Source: an uncultured Lachnoanaerobaculum sp. (GTDB lineage Bacteria; Bacillota; Clostridia; Lachnospirales; Lachnospiraceae). Taken from it: DNA of 50,086 nucleotides. Each line of letters opens with the position of its first letter. Within the stretch, counting starts at the first letter, position 1. Made by a program: the position numbers and the translations under genes. This document shows, one piece after another, positions 31,031-39,382 of this stretch. Under the pieces are notes generated by a model. That model saw only the letters and a list, made by a program, of their open reading frames with translations, searched no databases and had not been told where the DNA came from. The stretch is taken from positions 1 to 50,086 of the forward strand of contig CALALP010000057.1 in the NCBI GenBank assembly GCA_937925515.1. The letters run 5' to 3'.

Positions 31031-31059
31031 TTGCATAAAATATTATACAGTGCTATAAT
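31031..31059 (+). promoter_or_regulatory. Internal promoter before rpmJ
   Basis: TTGCAT (31031-31036), 17-nt spacer, perfect TATAAT (31054-31059), 42 nt before the rpmJ ATG. It could drive rpmJ-rpsM-rpsK-rpsD, and possibly rpoA-rplQ, independently of the S10 promoter. Confidence 0.65.
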
Positions 31060-31100
31060 ACACTAGCATCTTTGTTGGTATTCACGAAAGGAGGGTTGCT

Positions 31101-31214
31101 ATGAAGGTTAGATCTTCAGTTAAACCAATTTGTGAGAAATGCAAAATTATTAAAAGAAAAGGGTCTATCAGAATAATTTGTGATAATCCTAAACATAAGC
31201 AAAGACAAGGTTAG
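31101..31214 (+). CDS. rpmJ: 50S ribosomal protein L36
   Basis: 37 residues (MKVRSSVKPICEKCKIIKR, ending KHKQRQG). The zinc ribbon Cys11, Cys14, Cys27 and His32 is intact, so it is the zinc-containing form. AAAGGAGGG lies 7 nt upstream of the ATG. The position between infA and rpsM is canonical. Confidence 0.96.
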   Translation: MKVRSSVKPICEKCKIIKRKGSIRIICDNPKHKQRQG

Positions 31215-31259
31215 TCTTTAGCTTGTGATGATTAAATAAAAAAGGAGGAAGACAACACA

Positions 31260-31628
31260 ATGGCTCGTATTGCAGGCGTTGATTTACCGAGAGAAAAGCG
31301 TGTAGAAATTGGTCTTACTTATATTTATGGTATAGGTGTATCAAGTTCAAGACGTATTCTTGATCAAGCAAATGTAAGTATTGATACAAGAGTTAAAGAT
31401 CTTACAGATGACGAAGTTAAGGCTATTGCGGCAGTTATTTCAGAAACTCAGGTTGTTGAGGGTGATTTAAGAAGAGAAATCGCTATGAACATCAAGAGAT
31501 TACAAGAAATAGGTTGCTATCGTGGCATTCGTCATAGAAAGGGCTTACCTGTTCGTGGTCAAAAAACTAAGACCAATGCAAGAACTCGTAAAGGTCCTAG
31601 AAAAACAGTTGCTAATAAGAAGAAATAA
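31260..31628 (+). CDS. rpsM: 30S ribosomal protein S13
   Basis: 122 residues. It starts MARIAGVDLPREKRVEIGLTY. GCYRGIRHRKGLPVRGQKTKTNARTRKGP is the conserved basic tail that contacts P-site tRNA and S19. AAAAGGAGG precedes the ATG. Confidence 0.97.
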   Translation: MARIAGVDLPREKRVEIGLTYIYGIGVSSSRRILDQANVSIDTRVKDLTDDEVKAIAAVISETQVVEGDLRREIAMNIKRLQEIGCYRGIRHRKGLPVRGQKTKTNARTRKGPRKTVANKKK

Positions 31629-31688
31629 CACGTTGTATGTTTTAATAACAGGAACGTATCTAATTTTAAAGAAAGTAGGTTAGTTTAG

Positions 31689-32087
31689 ATGGCAAATAAA
31701 GCGTCCACCAAGAAGGTGACAAAGAAACGCGTTAAGAAGAACGTTGAACGTGGACAGGCACATATCCAGTCATCATTTAACAATACTATTGTTACATTGA
31801 CTGATACTCAGGGTAATGCTTTATCTTGGGCAAGTGCCGGTGGTCTTGGATTTAGAGGTTCAAAGAAATCTACTCCGTATGCAGCTTCTATGGCTGCTGA
31901 AACTGCTGCAAAGGCAGCTTTAGTACATGGATTAAAGTATGTTGACGTTATGGTAAAAGGACCGGGTTCAGGTCGTGAGGCAGCTATTCGTGCCTTATCC
32001 GCATGCGGAATTGAAGTTACAAGTATAAAGGATGTTACACCTGTACCACATAATGGTTGTCGTCCACCAAAACGTAGAAGAGTCTAA
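31689..32087 (+). CDS. rpsK: 30S ribosomal protein S11
   Basis: 132 residues. GQAHIQSSFNNTIVTLTDTQGN and RGSKKSTPYAASMAAE are typical, as is the C-terminal NGCRPPKRRRV. It is on the platform near the mRNA exit. The ribosome site is weak (AGTAGG about 12 nt upstream), unlike its neighbours, and the 60-nt spacer after rpsM shows no clear hairpin. Confidence 0.97.
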   Translation: MANKASTKKVTKKRVKKNVERGQAHIQSSFNNTIVTLTDTQGNALSWASAGGLGFRGSKKSTPYAASMAAETAAKAALVHGLKYVDVMVKGPGSGREAAIRALSACGIEVTSIKDVTPVPHNGCRPPKRRRV

Positions 32088-32101
32088 TAGGAGGTACTAA
32101 A

Positions 32102-32695
32102 GTGGCAGTAAATAGAGTTCCCGTTCTTAAAAGATGCAGATCTCTCGGACTTGATCCGTTGTACATCGGTATTGATAAGAAATCAAATAGAGAATTAAAA
32201 AGAGCTAATCGTAAGATGAGTGAGTATGCACTTCAACTTCGTGAAAAGCAGAAAGCAAAATTTATTTACGGTGTGTTGGAGAAACCTTTCAGAAATTATT
32301 ATGCTAAGGCATCAAGAATGAGAGGACAAGTTGGTGAAAACCTAATGATTCTACTTGAAAGAAGAATTGATAATGTCCTTTTCCGTATGGGCTTTGGTAG
32401 AACAAGAAAAGAAACACGCCAGATTGTAGATCATAAGCATGTTCTTGTAAATGGAAAATGTGTAAACATTCCGTCATATCTTGTTAAGGCAGGAGATGTT
32501 ATTGAGATTAAAGAGAAGTTTAAATCTTCTGCAAGATATAAAGAAGTGTTTGAGCAGACTTCAGGAAGAATGATTCCTGCATGGCTTGAGGCAGATCAAG
32601 AAAACTTAAAGGGTACAGTTAAATCATTACCTCTTAGAGAAGAAATAGATGTGCCTGTACAAGAACTTCTTATTGTTGAGTTATATTCTAAGTAA
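32102..32695 (+). CDS. rpsD: 30S ribosomal protein S4
   Basis: 197 residues from GTG 32102 with TAGGAGG upstream. It starts MAVNRVPVLKRCRSLGLDP; no N-terminal zinc cysteines are present (the zinc-free type). The S4 RNA-binding domain is LERRIDNVLFRMGFGRTRKE and following. S4 regulates the alpha operon in E. coli. A 400-nt gap with a MITE-like element separates it from rpoA. Confidence 0.97.
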   Translation: MAVNRVPVLKRCRSLGLDPLYIGIDKKSNRELKRANRKMSEYALQLREKQKAKFIYGVLEKPFRNYYAKASRMRGQVGENLMILLERRIDNVLFRMGFGRTRKETRQIVDHKHVLVNGKCVNIPSYLVKAGDVIEIKEKFKSSARYKEVFEQTSGRMIPAWLEADQENLKGTVKSLPLREEIDVPVQELLIVELYSK

Positions 32696-32760
32696 GATTG
32701 TAGCATTGTTATATAAGCTTTTCGATTTATATTTAAAGCTGTTACAAGATGTATAATATA

Positions 32761-32964
32761 GAGGGTGTTGTAAAACTGATTTTACAAATATTACTATCTT
32801 ATTTGTTCTTTATGGGGCTGTTGCAAAATTAAATTTTATTAGTAACTATATTTTCCGCACAGATACAGAGAAAACTATATTTGTTAATTTAAAGACTTTC
32901 TATTATATATCTTGTCCCCCGTAGGGGACAAGATATATATGGATAGCCGTTTTGCGACACTCTC
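32761..32964. mobile_element. MITE-like element inserted between rpsD and rpoA
   Basis: 204 bp with imperfect 16-bp terminal inverted repeats: GAGGGTGTTGTAAAAC at the left, and the reverse complement of the right end GAGAGTGTCGCAAAAC (3 mismatches). Both ends are flanked by ATATA (32756-32760 and 32965-32969), a plausible 5-bp target duplication, although the flank is AT-rich. A second terminus-like motif GGGGCTGTTGCAAAA lies inside at 32814. There is no transposase; it would need one supplied in trans. The family is not identified. The rest of 32696-33098 holds no gene and no convincing second promoter. Confidence 0.7.
32905..32938. repeat. Long hairpin inside the MITE-like element
   Basis: 15-bp perfect stem (32905-32919 with 32924-32938) and a 4-nt loop: ATATATCTTGTCCCC, then CGTA, then the complement. 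No T-run follows. It occupies the same position relative to the right end as the CTCGCCG palindrome does in the partial element at the window start. Confidence 0.85.
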
Positions 32965-33098
32965 ATATAGATAGATATTTTGTAATATCCCTTAAAATAA
33001 TCAAATACAATATTTGACAGCTTTAAATTGTTTTAGTCGGAAAGTGGCGAGAGATTAGAGCCATTCATTTAAGTGTATGGCATAAAGGAGGGACTTAA

Positions 33099-34052
33099 GT
33101 GTTCGATTTTGAAAAACCGAGAATTGAGATTGCAGACAATTTAGATAACGGTAAAAGGGGCAGATTTGTATGTGAGCCTTTAGAAAGAGGATATGGTAAC
33201 ACATTAGGCAATTCATTAAGAAGAATTATGATGTCATCTCTACCAGGAACTGCAGTCAGTCAAGTTAAGATCGAAGGTGTTTTGCATGAGTTCTCGTCAA
33301 TTAAAGGTGTTAAAGAAGATGTATCAGAAATCATAATGAATATAAAGAACTTGGCAATAAAAAATACAAGTAGTAGTAGTGAACCTAAGACTGCATATAT
33401 AAATTATGAGGGTTCAGGTGTTATAACAGCTGCTGATATTCAATGTGATTCAGACATAGAAATTATTAATAAAGACCAAGTGATAGCTACTTTATCAGAG
33501 GGCAAGTTTGATATGGAGCTTATAATCACAAATGGTAGAGGCTATGTAAGTGCTGAGAAGAATAAAGACGAGAGTCTGCCTATCGGTGTAATAGCGATAG
33601 ATTCTAAATATACTCCTGTTTCTCGTGTCAATATATTGGTTGAAAATACCCGTGTAGGACAGGTAACAGACTATGATAAACTTACTTTAGATGTTATAAC
33701 TGACGGTACTCTTGCACCTGATGAAGCAGTCAGCCTTGCAGCTAAGGTACTTAGTGAGCATTTAAATCTTTTTATAGATTTATCTGAAAATGCGAAGTCA
33801 GCAGAAATAATGGTTGAAAAAGAAGAAGACGGTAAAGAAAAAGTTTTAGAAATGAATATTGATGAACTTGAACTTTCAGTTCGTTCATATAACTGCTTAA
33901 AAAGAGCAGGAATAAATACAGTAGAAGAGTTATGCAATAAAACCCCTGAGGATATGATGAAAGTAAGAAACTTAGGTAGAAAGTCCTTAGAAGAGGTGCT
34001 TGCAAAACTCAAGGAATTAGGGTTGCAATTAAGCCCCGGAGAAGAAGTTTAA
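33099..34052 (+). CDS. rpoA: RNA polymerase alpha subunit
   Basis: 317 residues from GTG 33099 (MFDFEKPRIEIADN) with AAAGGAGGG upstream. The N-terminal assembly domain contains ERGYGNTLGNSLRRIMMSS. The C-terminal domain, from about residue 250, includes ELELSVRSYNCLKRAGINTV and NLGRKSLEEVLAKL for DNA and activator contacts. A short GCCAT/ATGGC hairpin lies in its leader. rplQ follows after 60 nt. Confidence 0.97.
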   Translation: MFDFEKPRIEIADNLDNGKRGRFVCEPLERGYGNTLGNSLRRIMMSSLPGTAVSQVKIEGVLHEFSSIKGVKEDVSEIIMNIKNLAIKNTSSSSEPKTAYINYEGSGVITAADIQCDSDIEIINKDQVIATLSEGKFDMELIITNGRGYVSAEKNKDESLPIGVIAIDSKYTPVSRVNILVENTRVGQVTDYDKLTLDVITDGTLAPDEAVSLAAKVLSEHLNLFIDLSENAKSAEIMVEKEEDGKEKVLEMNIDELELSVRSYNCLKRAGINTVEELCNKTPEDMMKVRNLGRKSLEEVLAKLKELGLQLSPGEEV

Positions 34053-34112
34053 CAACAGACATTGCAGTAAAACCGAAGATGTGTGCTATGTCTTATATGG
34101 AGGAAAGAAACC

Positions 34113-34646
34113 ATGTCAAAGTATAGAAAGCTATCAAAATCATCCAGCCAAAGAAAGGCACTCCTTAGAAATCAAGTGTCTGAACTTATTAGGCATGGAA
34201 AGATTATTACTACTGAAGCAAGAGCAAAGGAAATAAGAAAGTTTGTAGAACCACTTATTGCACTTGCTGCAAAGGAAAAGGATAACTTTGAACTTGTAAA
34301 GGTAACTGCTAAAGTTCCACGCAAGGATAAGGACGGTAAGAGAGTTAAAGAAGTTGTAGACGGAAAGAAAGTAACTATTTATGATGAAGTTGAAAAGGAA
34401 ATCAAAAAAGACCTTCCTTCAAGACTTAACGCAAGAAGAAAAATAGCGGCTTTCCTATATAACTATAAGGAACTCCCTAAGGATTCCAAGAGAAAGAAAG
34501 ATATCAAGAAAGTAGATATAACTTCAAAGCTTTTAAATGAAGTAGCTCCTAAGTATGCTGACCGTAATGGTGGTTATACTAGAATCGTTAAGATTGGTGT
34601 TCGTAAGGGCGACGGAGCAATGGAAGTTTTAATTGAATTAGTATAA
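34113..34646 (+). CDS. rplQ: 50S ribosomal protein L17 with an extended central insert
   Basis: 177 residues from ATG 34113 (MSKYRKLSKSSSQRKALLRN) with GGAGG upstream. Minimal bacterial L17 is about 115-130 residues. The extra length is a Lys-rich insertion around residues 65-130 (KVPRKDKDGKRVKEVVDGKK and following), seen in some clostridia. The end GYTRIVKIGVRKGDGAMEVLIELV is canonical. It is the last gene of the supercluster, followed by a strong terminator. Confidence 0.96.
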   Translation: MSKYRKLSKSSSQRKALLRNQVSELIRHGKIITTEARAKEIRKFVEPLIALAAKEKDNFELVKVTAKVPRKDKDGKRVKEVVDGKKVTIYDEVEKEIKKDLPSRLNARRKIAAFLYNYKELPKDSKRKKDIKKVDITSKLLNEVAPKYADRNGGYTRIVKIGVRKGDGAMEVLIELV

Positions 34647-34652
34647 AAAAAA

Positions 34653-34691
34653 GTGTTGAGTTACTCAGTAGAGTAGCTTAACACTTTTTTT
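34653..34691 (+). terminator. Terminator of the S10-spc-alpha supercluster
   Basis: A 14-bp stem with two G-T wobbles (34653-34666 with 34671-34684) and a 4-nt loop, preceded by seven A and followed by seven T. It is a strong and possibly bidirectional intrinsic terminator 6 nt after the rplQ stop. Confidence 0.9.
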
Positions 34692-34710
34692 GTTGAAAGC
34701 ATCACTATAA

Positions 34711-34751
34711 ATGAGGGATTTCCCTCGCCGACGGCGAGGAAAATCCCTCAT
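34711..34751. repeat. Long palindrome, CTCGCCG-core family, copy 3
   Basis: 20-nt arms (34711-34730 and 34732-34751) around A34731, with one mismatched pair. The core is CTCGCCGACGGCGAG, the opposite orientation of the central base. The outer arm starts ATGAGGGATTT. It lies 20 nt after the terminator of the ribosomal supercluster and 28 nt from the convergent gene at 34779. Confidence 0.9.
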
Positions 34752-34778
34752 AAAGTTTTAATGTAAAATCTACATAAA

Positions 34779-35117
34779 CTATTGTATTTTAGTCATTTTA
34801 CCGTCTTTGTCCACAAAATAATTATCCACCCATCTATTTTTAGCTAGAATGCCGGTTGAATAATCTAAATAATACCATGAGTTCTCATTCTTAATCCAAC
34901 CTGTTTCCATAATTCCATCATTATTAATAAAATAAACATTATTATCCTGAAGTATCCAACCTTTTGCAAGATTACCGTTTTTATCATAACAAGACCATTT
35001 TTCGCCAACGGCCTCCCAAGTATAAGTTCCTTGTTTAGCGTCTTTTGGAGCTGCAATAGTTGGAATAACACATAAGATGGAAAGGAATAATGTGCATAGC
35101 ATAATCTTAAGTTTCAT
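34779..35117 (-). CDS. Secreted protein with cell-wall-binding (choline-binding-like) repeats
   Basis: 112 residues. The signal peptide is about residues 1-22 (ending PTIAA). Three imperfect repeats of the Gly-Trp type follow: GWILQDNNVYFINNDG (53), GWIKNENSWYYLDYSTG (73) and RWVDNYFVDKDGKM (95). These resemble CW-binding repeats that attach proteins to cell-wall polymers. There is no catalytic domain, so it may be a small surface adaptor. AGGAGG precedes the ATG, and an extended -10 (TGTTATAAT, minus strand, ending 35161) lies 40-50 nt upstream. Confidence 0.8.
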   Translation of the reverse strand: MKLKIMLCTLFLSILCVIPTIAAPKDAKQGTYTWEAVGEKWSCYDKNGNLAKGWILQDNNVYFINNDGIMETGWIKNENSWYYLDYSTGILAKNRWVDNYFVDKDGKMTKIQ

Positions 35118-35247
35118 ATAACAAACCTCCTATTCCATAAAAACTTCCTCTGACATGAATATTATAACAGTTTTTTCTGAAAAAAAAAGCACTTAATACA
35201 TTAAGTAAGAGGATTGTAAGAAATATAATTTAAGGCAATGGTGTAGA

Positions 35248-35277
35248 TTGTACTTAAGTCTAAGATTATGTTATAAT
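35248..35277 (+). promoter_or_regulatory. Promoter of the surface-glycan cluster
   Basis: TTGTAC (35248-35253), 18-nt spacer, TATAAT (35272-35277), about 80 nt before the first gene. It is the only clear promoter I see before the run of overlapping genes that ends at 46004. Confidence 0.6.
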
Positions 35278-35356
35278 GTAACCTATGTGTAGGCTTTATT
35301 AATTAAAGCAGAGTGGTATAGATTTGTATTCACAACTAAAACAGGAGAATATTATA

Positions 35357-37309
35357 ATGAAGATTAAGTTAAGCGAATATTTATCAAAAAAATTAGTTGA
35401 AAATGGTATTATACATACTTTCAGCGTAACCGGAGGGGGTGCAATGCATTTAAATGATGCACTAGGTCATCAAGAGGGAATGAAGGTAACTTATAATCAT
35501 CATGAGCAGGCTTGTGCCATTGCTGCTGAGTGCTATGCAAGAATTAATAATAGAATGGCGGCATTATGCGTTACCACAGGTCCGGGGGGAACAAATGCTA
35601 TTACAGGAGTAGTGGGAGCTTGGCTTGACTCTATACCCATGTTTGTAGTTTCAGGACAAGTAAGATATGATTGGACAGCTAGAAGTTCAGGTGTAAATAT
35701 TCGTGCTATGGGCGATCAGGAATTTGATATATGTAAGAGTATTGATTGTATGACAAAGTATAGTGAAATGATTATTGAACCTTTAAGAATAAGATATTGT
35801 TTAGAAAAGGCACTTTACCTTGCAAAGGTAGGTAGGCCTGGCCCTGTGTGGCTTGATATTCCACTTAATGTACAATCAAGTTTTATAGAGGAAGATGAAC
35901 TCATAGGATTTGATAGTAAAGATTATGAAAATGGTGGAAATGGTTGGACGCAGAAAGACGAACAGACAAGTAAACTAGTTATTAAAGAAGATAATCTTGA
36001 ATATGGAAAAAGAAGAGATAAATTGCCGAAGAAAGTAAGTAGCGAAGTGGCAAAACAGATAATAGAAAAAATAAGAAATGCAAAAAGACCTATTTTATAC
36101 GCAGGAAACGGTATTCGTATCGGTGGAGCAATAAAGGAGTTTACAGAGGTTGCAATTAAACTTGGTATTCCGGTGGTTACAGGTTGGAATAGTGAGGATT
36201 GTATTTGGGACGATTTTGAGAATTATGTAGGTAGACCGGGAAATTTTGGAGATAGAGCAGGAAACTTTGCAGTTCAAAATTCAGATTTAATATTTTCAGT
36301 AGGTTCAAGGCTTAGTTTAAGACAGGTAGGTTTTAATGCTAAAGCTTGGGCAAGAGAGGCTTATACCATAATAAATGATATAGATGAGGAAGAACTTAAA
36401 AAGCCTACCCTACATGTTTCAATGCCTGTACATGCAGATTGTAAGGACTTATTAAATGTTTTACTTAAAGAACTTGAAAATGAAAAAACTACTGTATGGA
36501 GTGGTGGAGGTAAGGGAATAAAGGATATGAATTGGGAAGAAACTTGTGCCTATTGGAAAAAGAAATATCCTGTTTGTAAGAAAGAGTTTTTACTCCCTAA
36601 TCCGGATAAAAAAGTAAATGTTTACGCATTTATACATCATATAAGTTCAAATGCTAGTGAAAATCAAATTACAGTAGTTGGAAACGGTTCAGCCTGTGTG
36701 GTTGGTGGACATTCTTATATAATAAAAAAAGGACAGAGATTTATATCAAATTCAGCTATTGCCTCTATGGGATATGATTTACCTGCTGCAATAGGTGCAT
36801 TTATGGCAAATGATGATGAGGGAAAATATATAAGAGATATAGTACTTGTAACAGGAGAGGGAAGTATACAGATGAATTTACAAGAGTTACAGACTATAAT
36901 TCATCATAAAATGCCTATTAAAATATTTCTTATAAATAATGAGGGATACCATAGCATAAGGCAGACTCAAACAAAGTTTTTCGGTTCAAAACCTCTTGTA
37001 GGAATAGGCTATGACAGTGGAGATTTAAGTTTTCCTGATATGGAAAAGCTTGCAGCCGCCTATGGTTACCCTTATATAAGAGCAGAACATAATGAGGAAC
37101 TTGAAGAGGCAGTTAAGAAAACATTTGAAACTAAAGGTCCTGTAATATGTGAGGCATTTGTTACAAAGGAGCAAAATTTTGAACCTAAATCTTCAGGAAA
37201 GCAACTACCTGACGGACGTATGGTAAGCCCACCACTTGAAGATTTGACTCCATTTTTATCAGAGGAAGAAATGCGTGAAAATATGATTGTACCAAGGCTT
37301 GAGGAATAG
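35357..37309 (+). CDS. ThDP-dependent enzyme of the acetolactate-synthase type
   Basis: 650 residues from ATG 35357, with AGGAG 10 nt upstream. Three-domain layout: the PYR domain has catalytic Glu50 (HHEQACAIAAE) and TTGPGGTNAITG; a middle domain spans about residues 240-370; and the PP domain has GEGS at about residue 499 followed by the NN of LINNEGYHS. GEGS replaces the usual GDGS of the metal-binding motif. Context argues against branched amino acid synthesis: the next genes modify and transfer sugars. It might transfer a two-carbon unit onto an activated sugar, as YerE-type enzymes do; the substrate is an inference. The next gene starts 1 nt after the stop. Confidence 0.85.
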   Translation: MKIKLSEYLSKKLVENGIIHTFSVTGGGAMHLNDALGHQEGMKVTYNHHEQACAIAAECYARINNRMAALCVTTGPGGTNAITGVVGAWLDSIPMFVVSGQVRYDWTARSSGVNIRAMGDQEFDICKSIDCMTKYSEMIIEPLRIRYCLEKALYLAKVGRPGPVWLDIPLNVQSSFIEEDELIGFDSKDYENGGNGWTQKDEQTSKLVIKEDNLEYGKRRDKLPKKVSSEVAKQIIEKIRNAKRPILYAGNGIRIGGAIKEFTEVAIKLGIPVVTGWNSEDCIWDDFENYVGRPGNFGDRAGNFAVQNSDLIFSVGSRLSLRQVGFNAKAWAREAYTIINDIDEEELKKPTLHVSMPVHADCKDLLNVLLKELENEKTTVWSGGGKGIKDMNWEETCAYWKKKYPVCKKEFLLPNPDKKVNVYAFIHHISSNASENQITVVGNGSACVVGGHSYIIKKGQRFISNSAIASMGYDLPAAIGAFMANDDEGKYIRDIVLVTGEGSIQMNLQELQTIIHHKMPIKIFLINNEGYHSIRQTQTKFFGSKPLVGIGYDSGDLSFPDMEKLAAAYGYPYIRAEHNEELEEAVKKTFETKGPVICEAFVTKEQNFEPKSSGKQLPDGRMVSPPLEDLTPFLSEEEMRENMIVPRLEE

Positions 37310-37310
37310 T

Positions 37311-38249
37311 ATGAGAGTACTTATTACAGGAATTACTAGTTTTTTAGGTAGAGCAATTTCAAATGAAATGCTAAAAAGAGGTATTGAAGTTTACGGCATT
37401 GTGAGAGAAACTTCTAAAAATGCTAAAGACCTAGATAAGAGAATAAATATAATATATGCAGATTTAGACAATATAGAAAAGCTTGATATAGATAAAATAG
37501 GAAATATAGATGTACTTATTCATCTAGCTTGGGACGGCATTGGAAGTAAGGGGCGTATGGATAAGCAAGTTCAGGCAAGAAACATTTTAAATACACTTAA
37601 GATTGTAGAACTTGTTTCAAAACTTGGCTGTAAGAGAGTATTATTTTCAGGTTCTCAGGCTGAATATGGGCTAACTTATGAGAAAGCTAAACATTTAAAA
37701 GATTTAGAAGAAAATGAAAGTTATAAATGCAGTCCTATTTCAGAGTATGGAAAGGCTAAACTTGAAGTTTATGAGAAAGTTTCAAAATTATGTGAAAGCT
37801 TTTCTATGGAGTATGTACATCTTAGAATATTTAGTGTGTATGGTGGTGGAGATCATCAAACTTCGCTTGTAAGTATGTGCATAAGAGCAATTATTGAAAA
37901 GAAAAAGATAGTTTTATCTGAATGTAAGCAGCTTTGGAATTATATTTATATAGATGATTGTGCAAGGGCAATCTCAGATTTAGCTGTTTGTAAGCTTTTT
38001 GAAAATGCTCTTATTGTAAATGTTGCCGGCAAGGACACCAAACCACTACGGGAGTTTGCATTTTCAATTCAAGCTGCATTATGTAAAACAAATGAGGAAT
38101 TTATATTTTTTGAAAAAAAGGAAGTTTCAAGTGAGGGAACACCTTATTTAAATCCAAATATAGATAGACTTAGGGAACTTACAAATTTTAAAGAAAGAGT
38201 GAGTTTTGAAGAAGGAGTTAAAAAAATTGAAAAATTGTATTCTATGTAA
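37311..38249 (+). CDS. NAD(P)-dependent sugar epimerase/reductase (extended SDR)
   Basis: 312 residues from ATG 37311. The nucleotide-binding loop is TGITSFLGRAI near residues 7-17, and the active-site motif is YGKAK (SEYGKAKLEVY). A DxD-like YIDDCARAI helix lies near residue 220, as in NDP-sugar epimerases and reductases. It probably acts on the nucleotide sugar of this cluster. The start is coupled to the previous stop; the end overlaps the methyltransferase by 23 nt. Confidence 0.85.
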   Translation: MRVLITGITSFLGRAISNEMLKRGIEVYGIVRETSKNAKDLDKRINIIYADLDNIEKLDIDKIGNIDVLIHLAWDGIGSKGRMDKQVQARNILNTLKIVELVSKLGCKRVLFSGSQAEYGLTYEKAKHLKDLEENESYKCSPISEYGKAKLEVYEKVSKLCESFSMEYVHLRIFSVYGGGDHQTSLVSMCIRAIIEKKKIVLSECKQLWNYIYIDDCARAISDLAVCKLFENALIVNVAGKDTKPLREFAFSIQAALCKTNEEFIFFEKKEVSSEGTPYLNPNIDRLRELTNFKERVSFEEGVKKIEKLYSM

Positions 38250-39381
38250 TTCAAAGTTGGAAAAACTTTTTACAATTAATAATATGCCTGCTACTGCACA
38301 AGACATTCCTAGCTTAGATGAACTTGATAAGGAGAGTGGAATAAGTGTCAGTCTATGTCAGTGTGAAAATTGTGGGCTTGTGCAATTAGATAGCGAACCT
38401 GTACATTATTATAAAGATGTAATTCGTGCAGGGGGATATTCAAGTACAATGTATAGGTTAAGAAGAAGTCAGTATGATGAATTTATTTCACTGTGTAACC
38501 TAGAGGGAAAGAAAATTTTTGAGGCAGGTTGTGGTCAAGGAGAGTTTTTAAGTATTCTTTCAGAATACCCTGTAAAAGCCTACGGTATGGAGCATAAAAG
38601 AGATTTAGTAGAAAAAGCATTAGAAAAAGGACTTACAGTAAGTGAGGGCTATCCTGAAAGTGAAAAAGATGTATTTGAAAATGCTCCATTTGATGCTTTT
38701 ACGTCTTTTAATTTCCTAGAACATCAGCCTAGACCTAAAATGTATCTAAAAGCGATTGCAAACAATTTGACAAAAGACGGATATGGTCTTATAACTGTAC
38801 CTAGTTTTGAATATATTCTCAAGATGAGAGGTTTTTATGAAATAATTCCTGACCACATAGTATATTATACTAAGGAAACACTTAGAAATGTACTTGCCGG
38901 TTGTGGTTTTGAAGTCATAAAAGAGGGAATAGTAAATAGGGATACATTATTTGCAATAGTTAAAAAAACAGAACAAAAAATAGATATGATAAAGGCAAAA
39001 AAAGTTGATGTGTCAGGGCTTTTAGAGCAAAAAGAGATTGTAAAAAATGAAGTTTACAGTTTAATAAAAAAAGCTAAAGATGAAAATAAAAAAATTGCTG
39101 TATGGGGTGCAAGTCATCAAGGCTTTACTCTTTGTGCTACTACTGATTTAGTTGGTAAGGTTGAATATATAATAGATTCAGCACCATTTAAACAAGGAAA
39201 ATATGCTCCTGCCTCTCATATAAAAATAATTTCACCTAAAAAGGCACTTGAAAATCCTGTTGACATTATAATAATTGTTGCTCCGGGGTATACAAATGAA
39301 ATAGCAGAAATTATTTGTAGAGATTTCAAAAAAGAAACTAAAATTTATACATTAATGGACGAATATTTAAAGGAGTTTTAA
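38227..39381 (+). CDS. SAM-dependent sugar C-methyltransferase-like protein
   Basis: 384 residues from TTG 38227; GAAGGAG lies 9 nt upstream, so this start is preferred to TTG 38206. The N-terminal zinc-binding part has Cys4, Cys7, Cys46 and Cys49 (CILC, CENC). The SAM-binding loop FEAGCGQGEF is near residue 100. The C-terminal Rossmann-like part begins IAVWGASHQGF. This three-part layout is that of NDP-deoxysugar C-methyltransferases of the TylC3/NovU kind. A branched sugar is therefore a reasonable product of the cluster. It overlaps the epimerase gene by 23 nt. Confidence 0.82.
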   Translation: MKNCILCNSKLEKLFTINNMPATAQDIPSLDELDKESGISVSLCQCENCGLVQLDSEPVHYYKDVIRAGGYSSTMYRLRRSQYDEFISLCNLEGKKIFEAGCGQGEFLSILSEYPVKAYGMEHKRDLVEKALEKGLTVSEGYPESEKDVFENAPFDAFTSFNFLEHQPRPKMYLKAIANNLTKDGYGLITVPSFEYILKMRGFYEIIPDHIVYYTKETLRNVLAGCGFEVIKEGIVNRDTLFAIVKKTEQKIDMIKAKKVDVSGLLEQKEIVKNEVYSLIKKAKDENKKIAVWGASHQGFTLCATTDLVGKVEYIIDSAPFKQGKYAPASHIKIISPKKALENPVDIIIIVAPGYTNEIAEIICRDFKKETKIYTLMDEYLKEF

Positions 39382-39382
39382 A

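Noticed and set aside
33014..33036. Promoter for rpoA based on TTGACA at 33014
   Set aside because: No acceptable -10 element lies 16-18 nt downstream.
35178..35206. Minus-strand terminator (ACTTAA/TTAAGT followed by a T-run)
   Set aside because: No minus-strand gene lies upstream to be terminated, and the stem is only six A/T-rich pairs; probably chance in AT-rich DNA.
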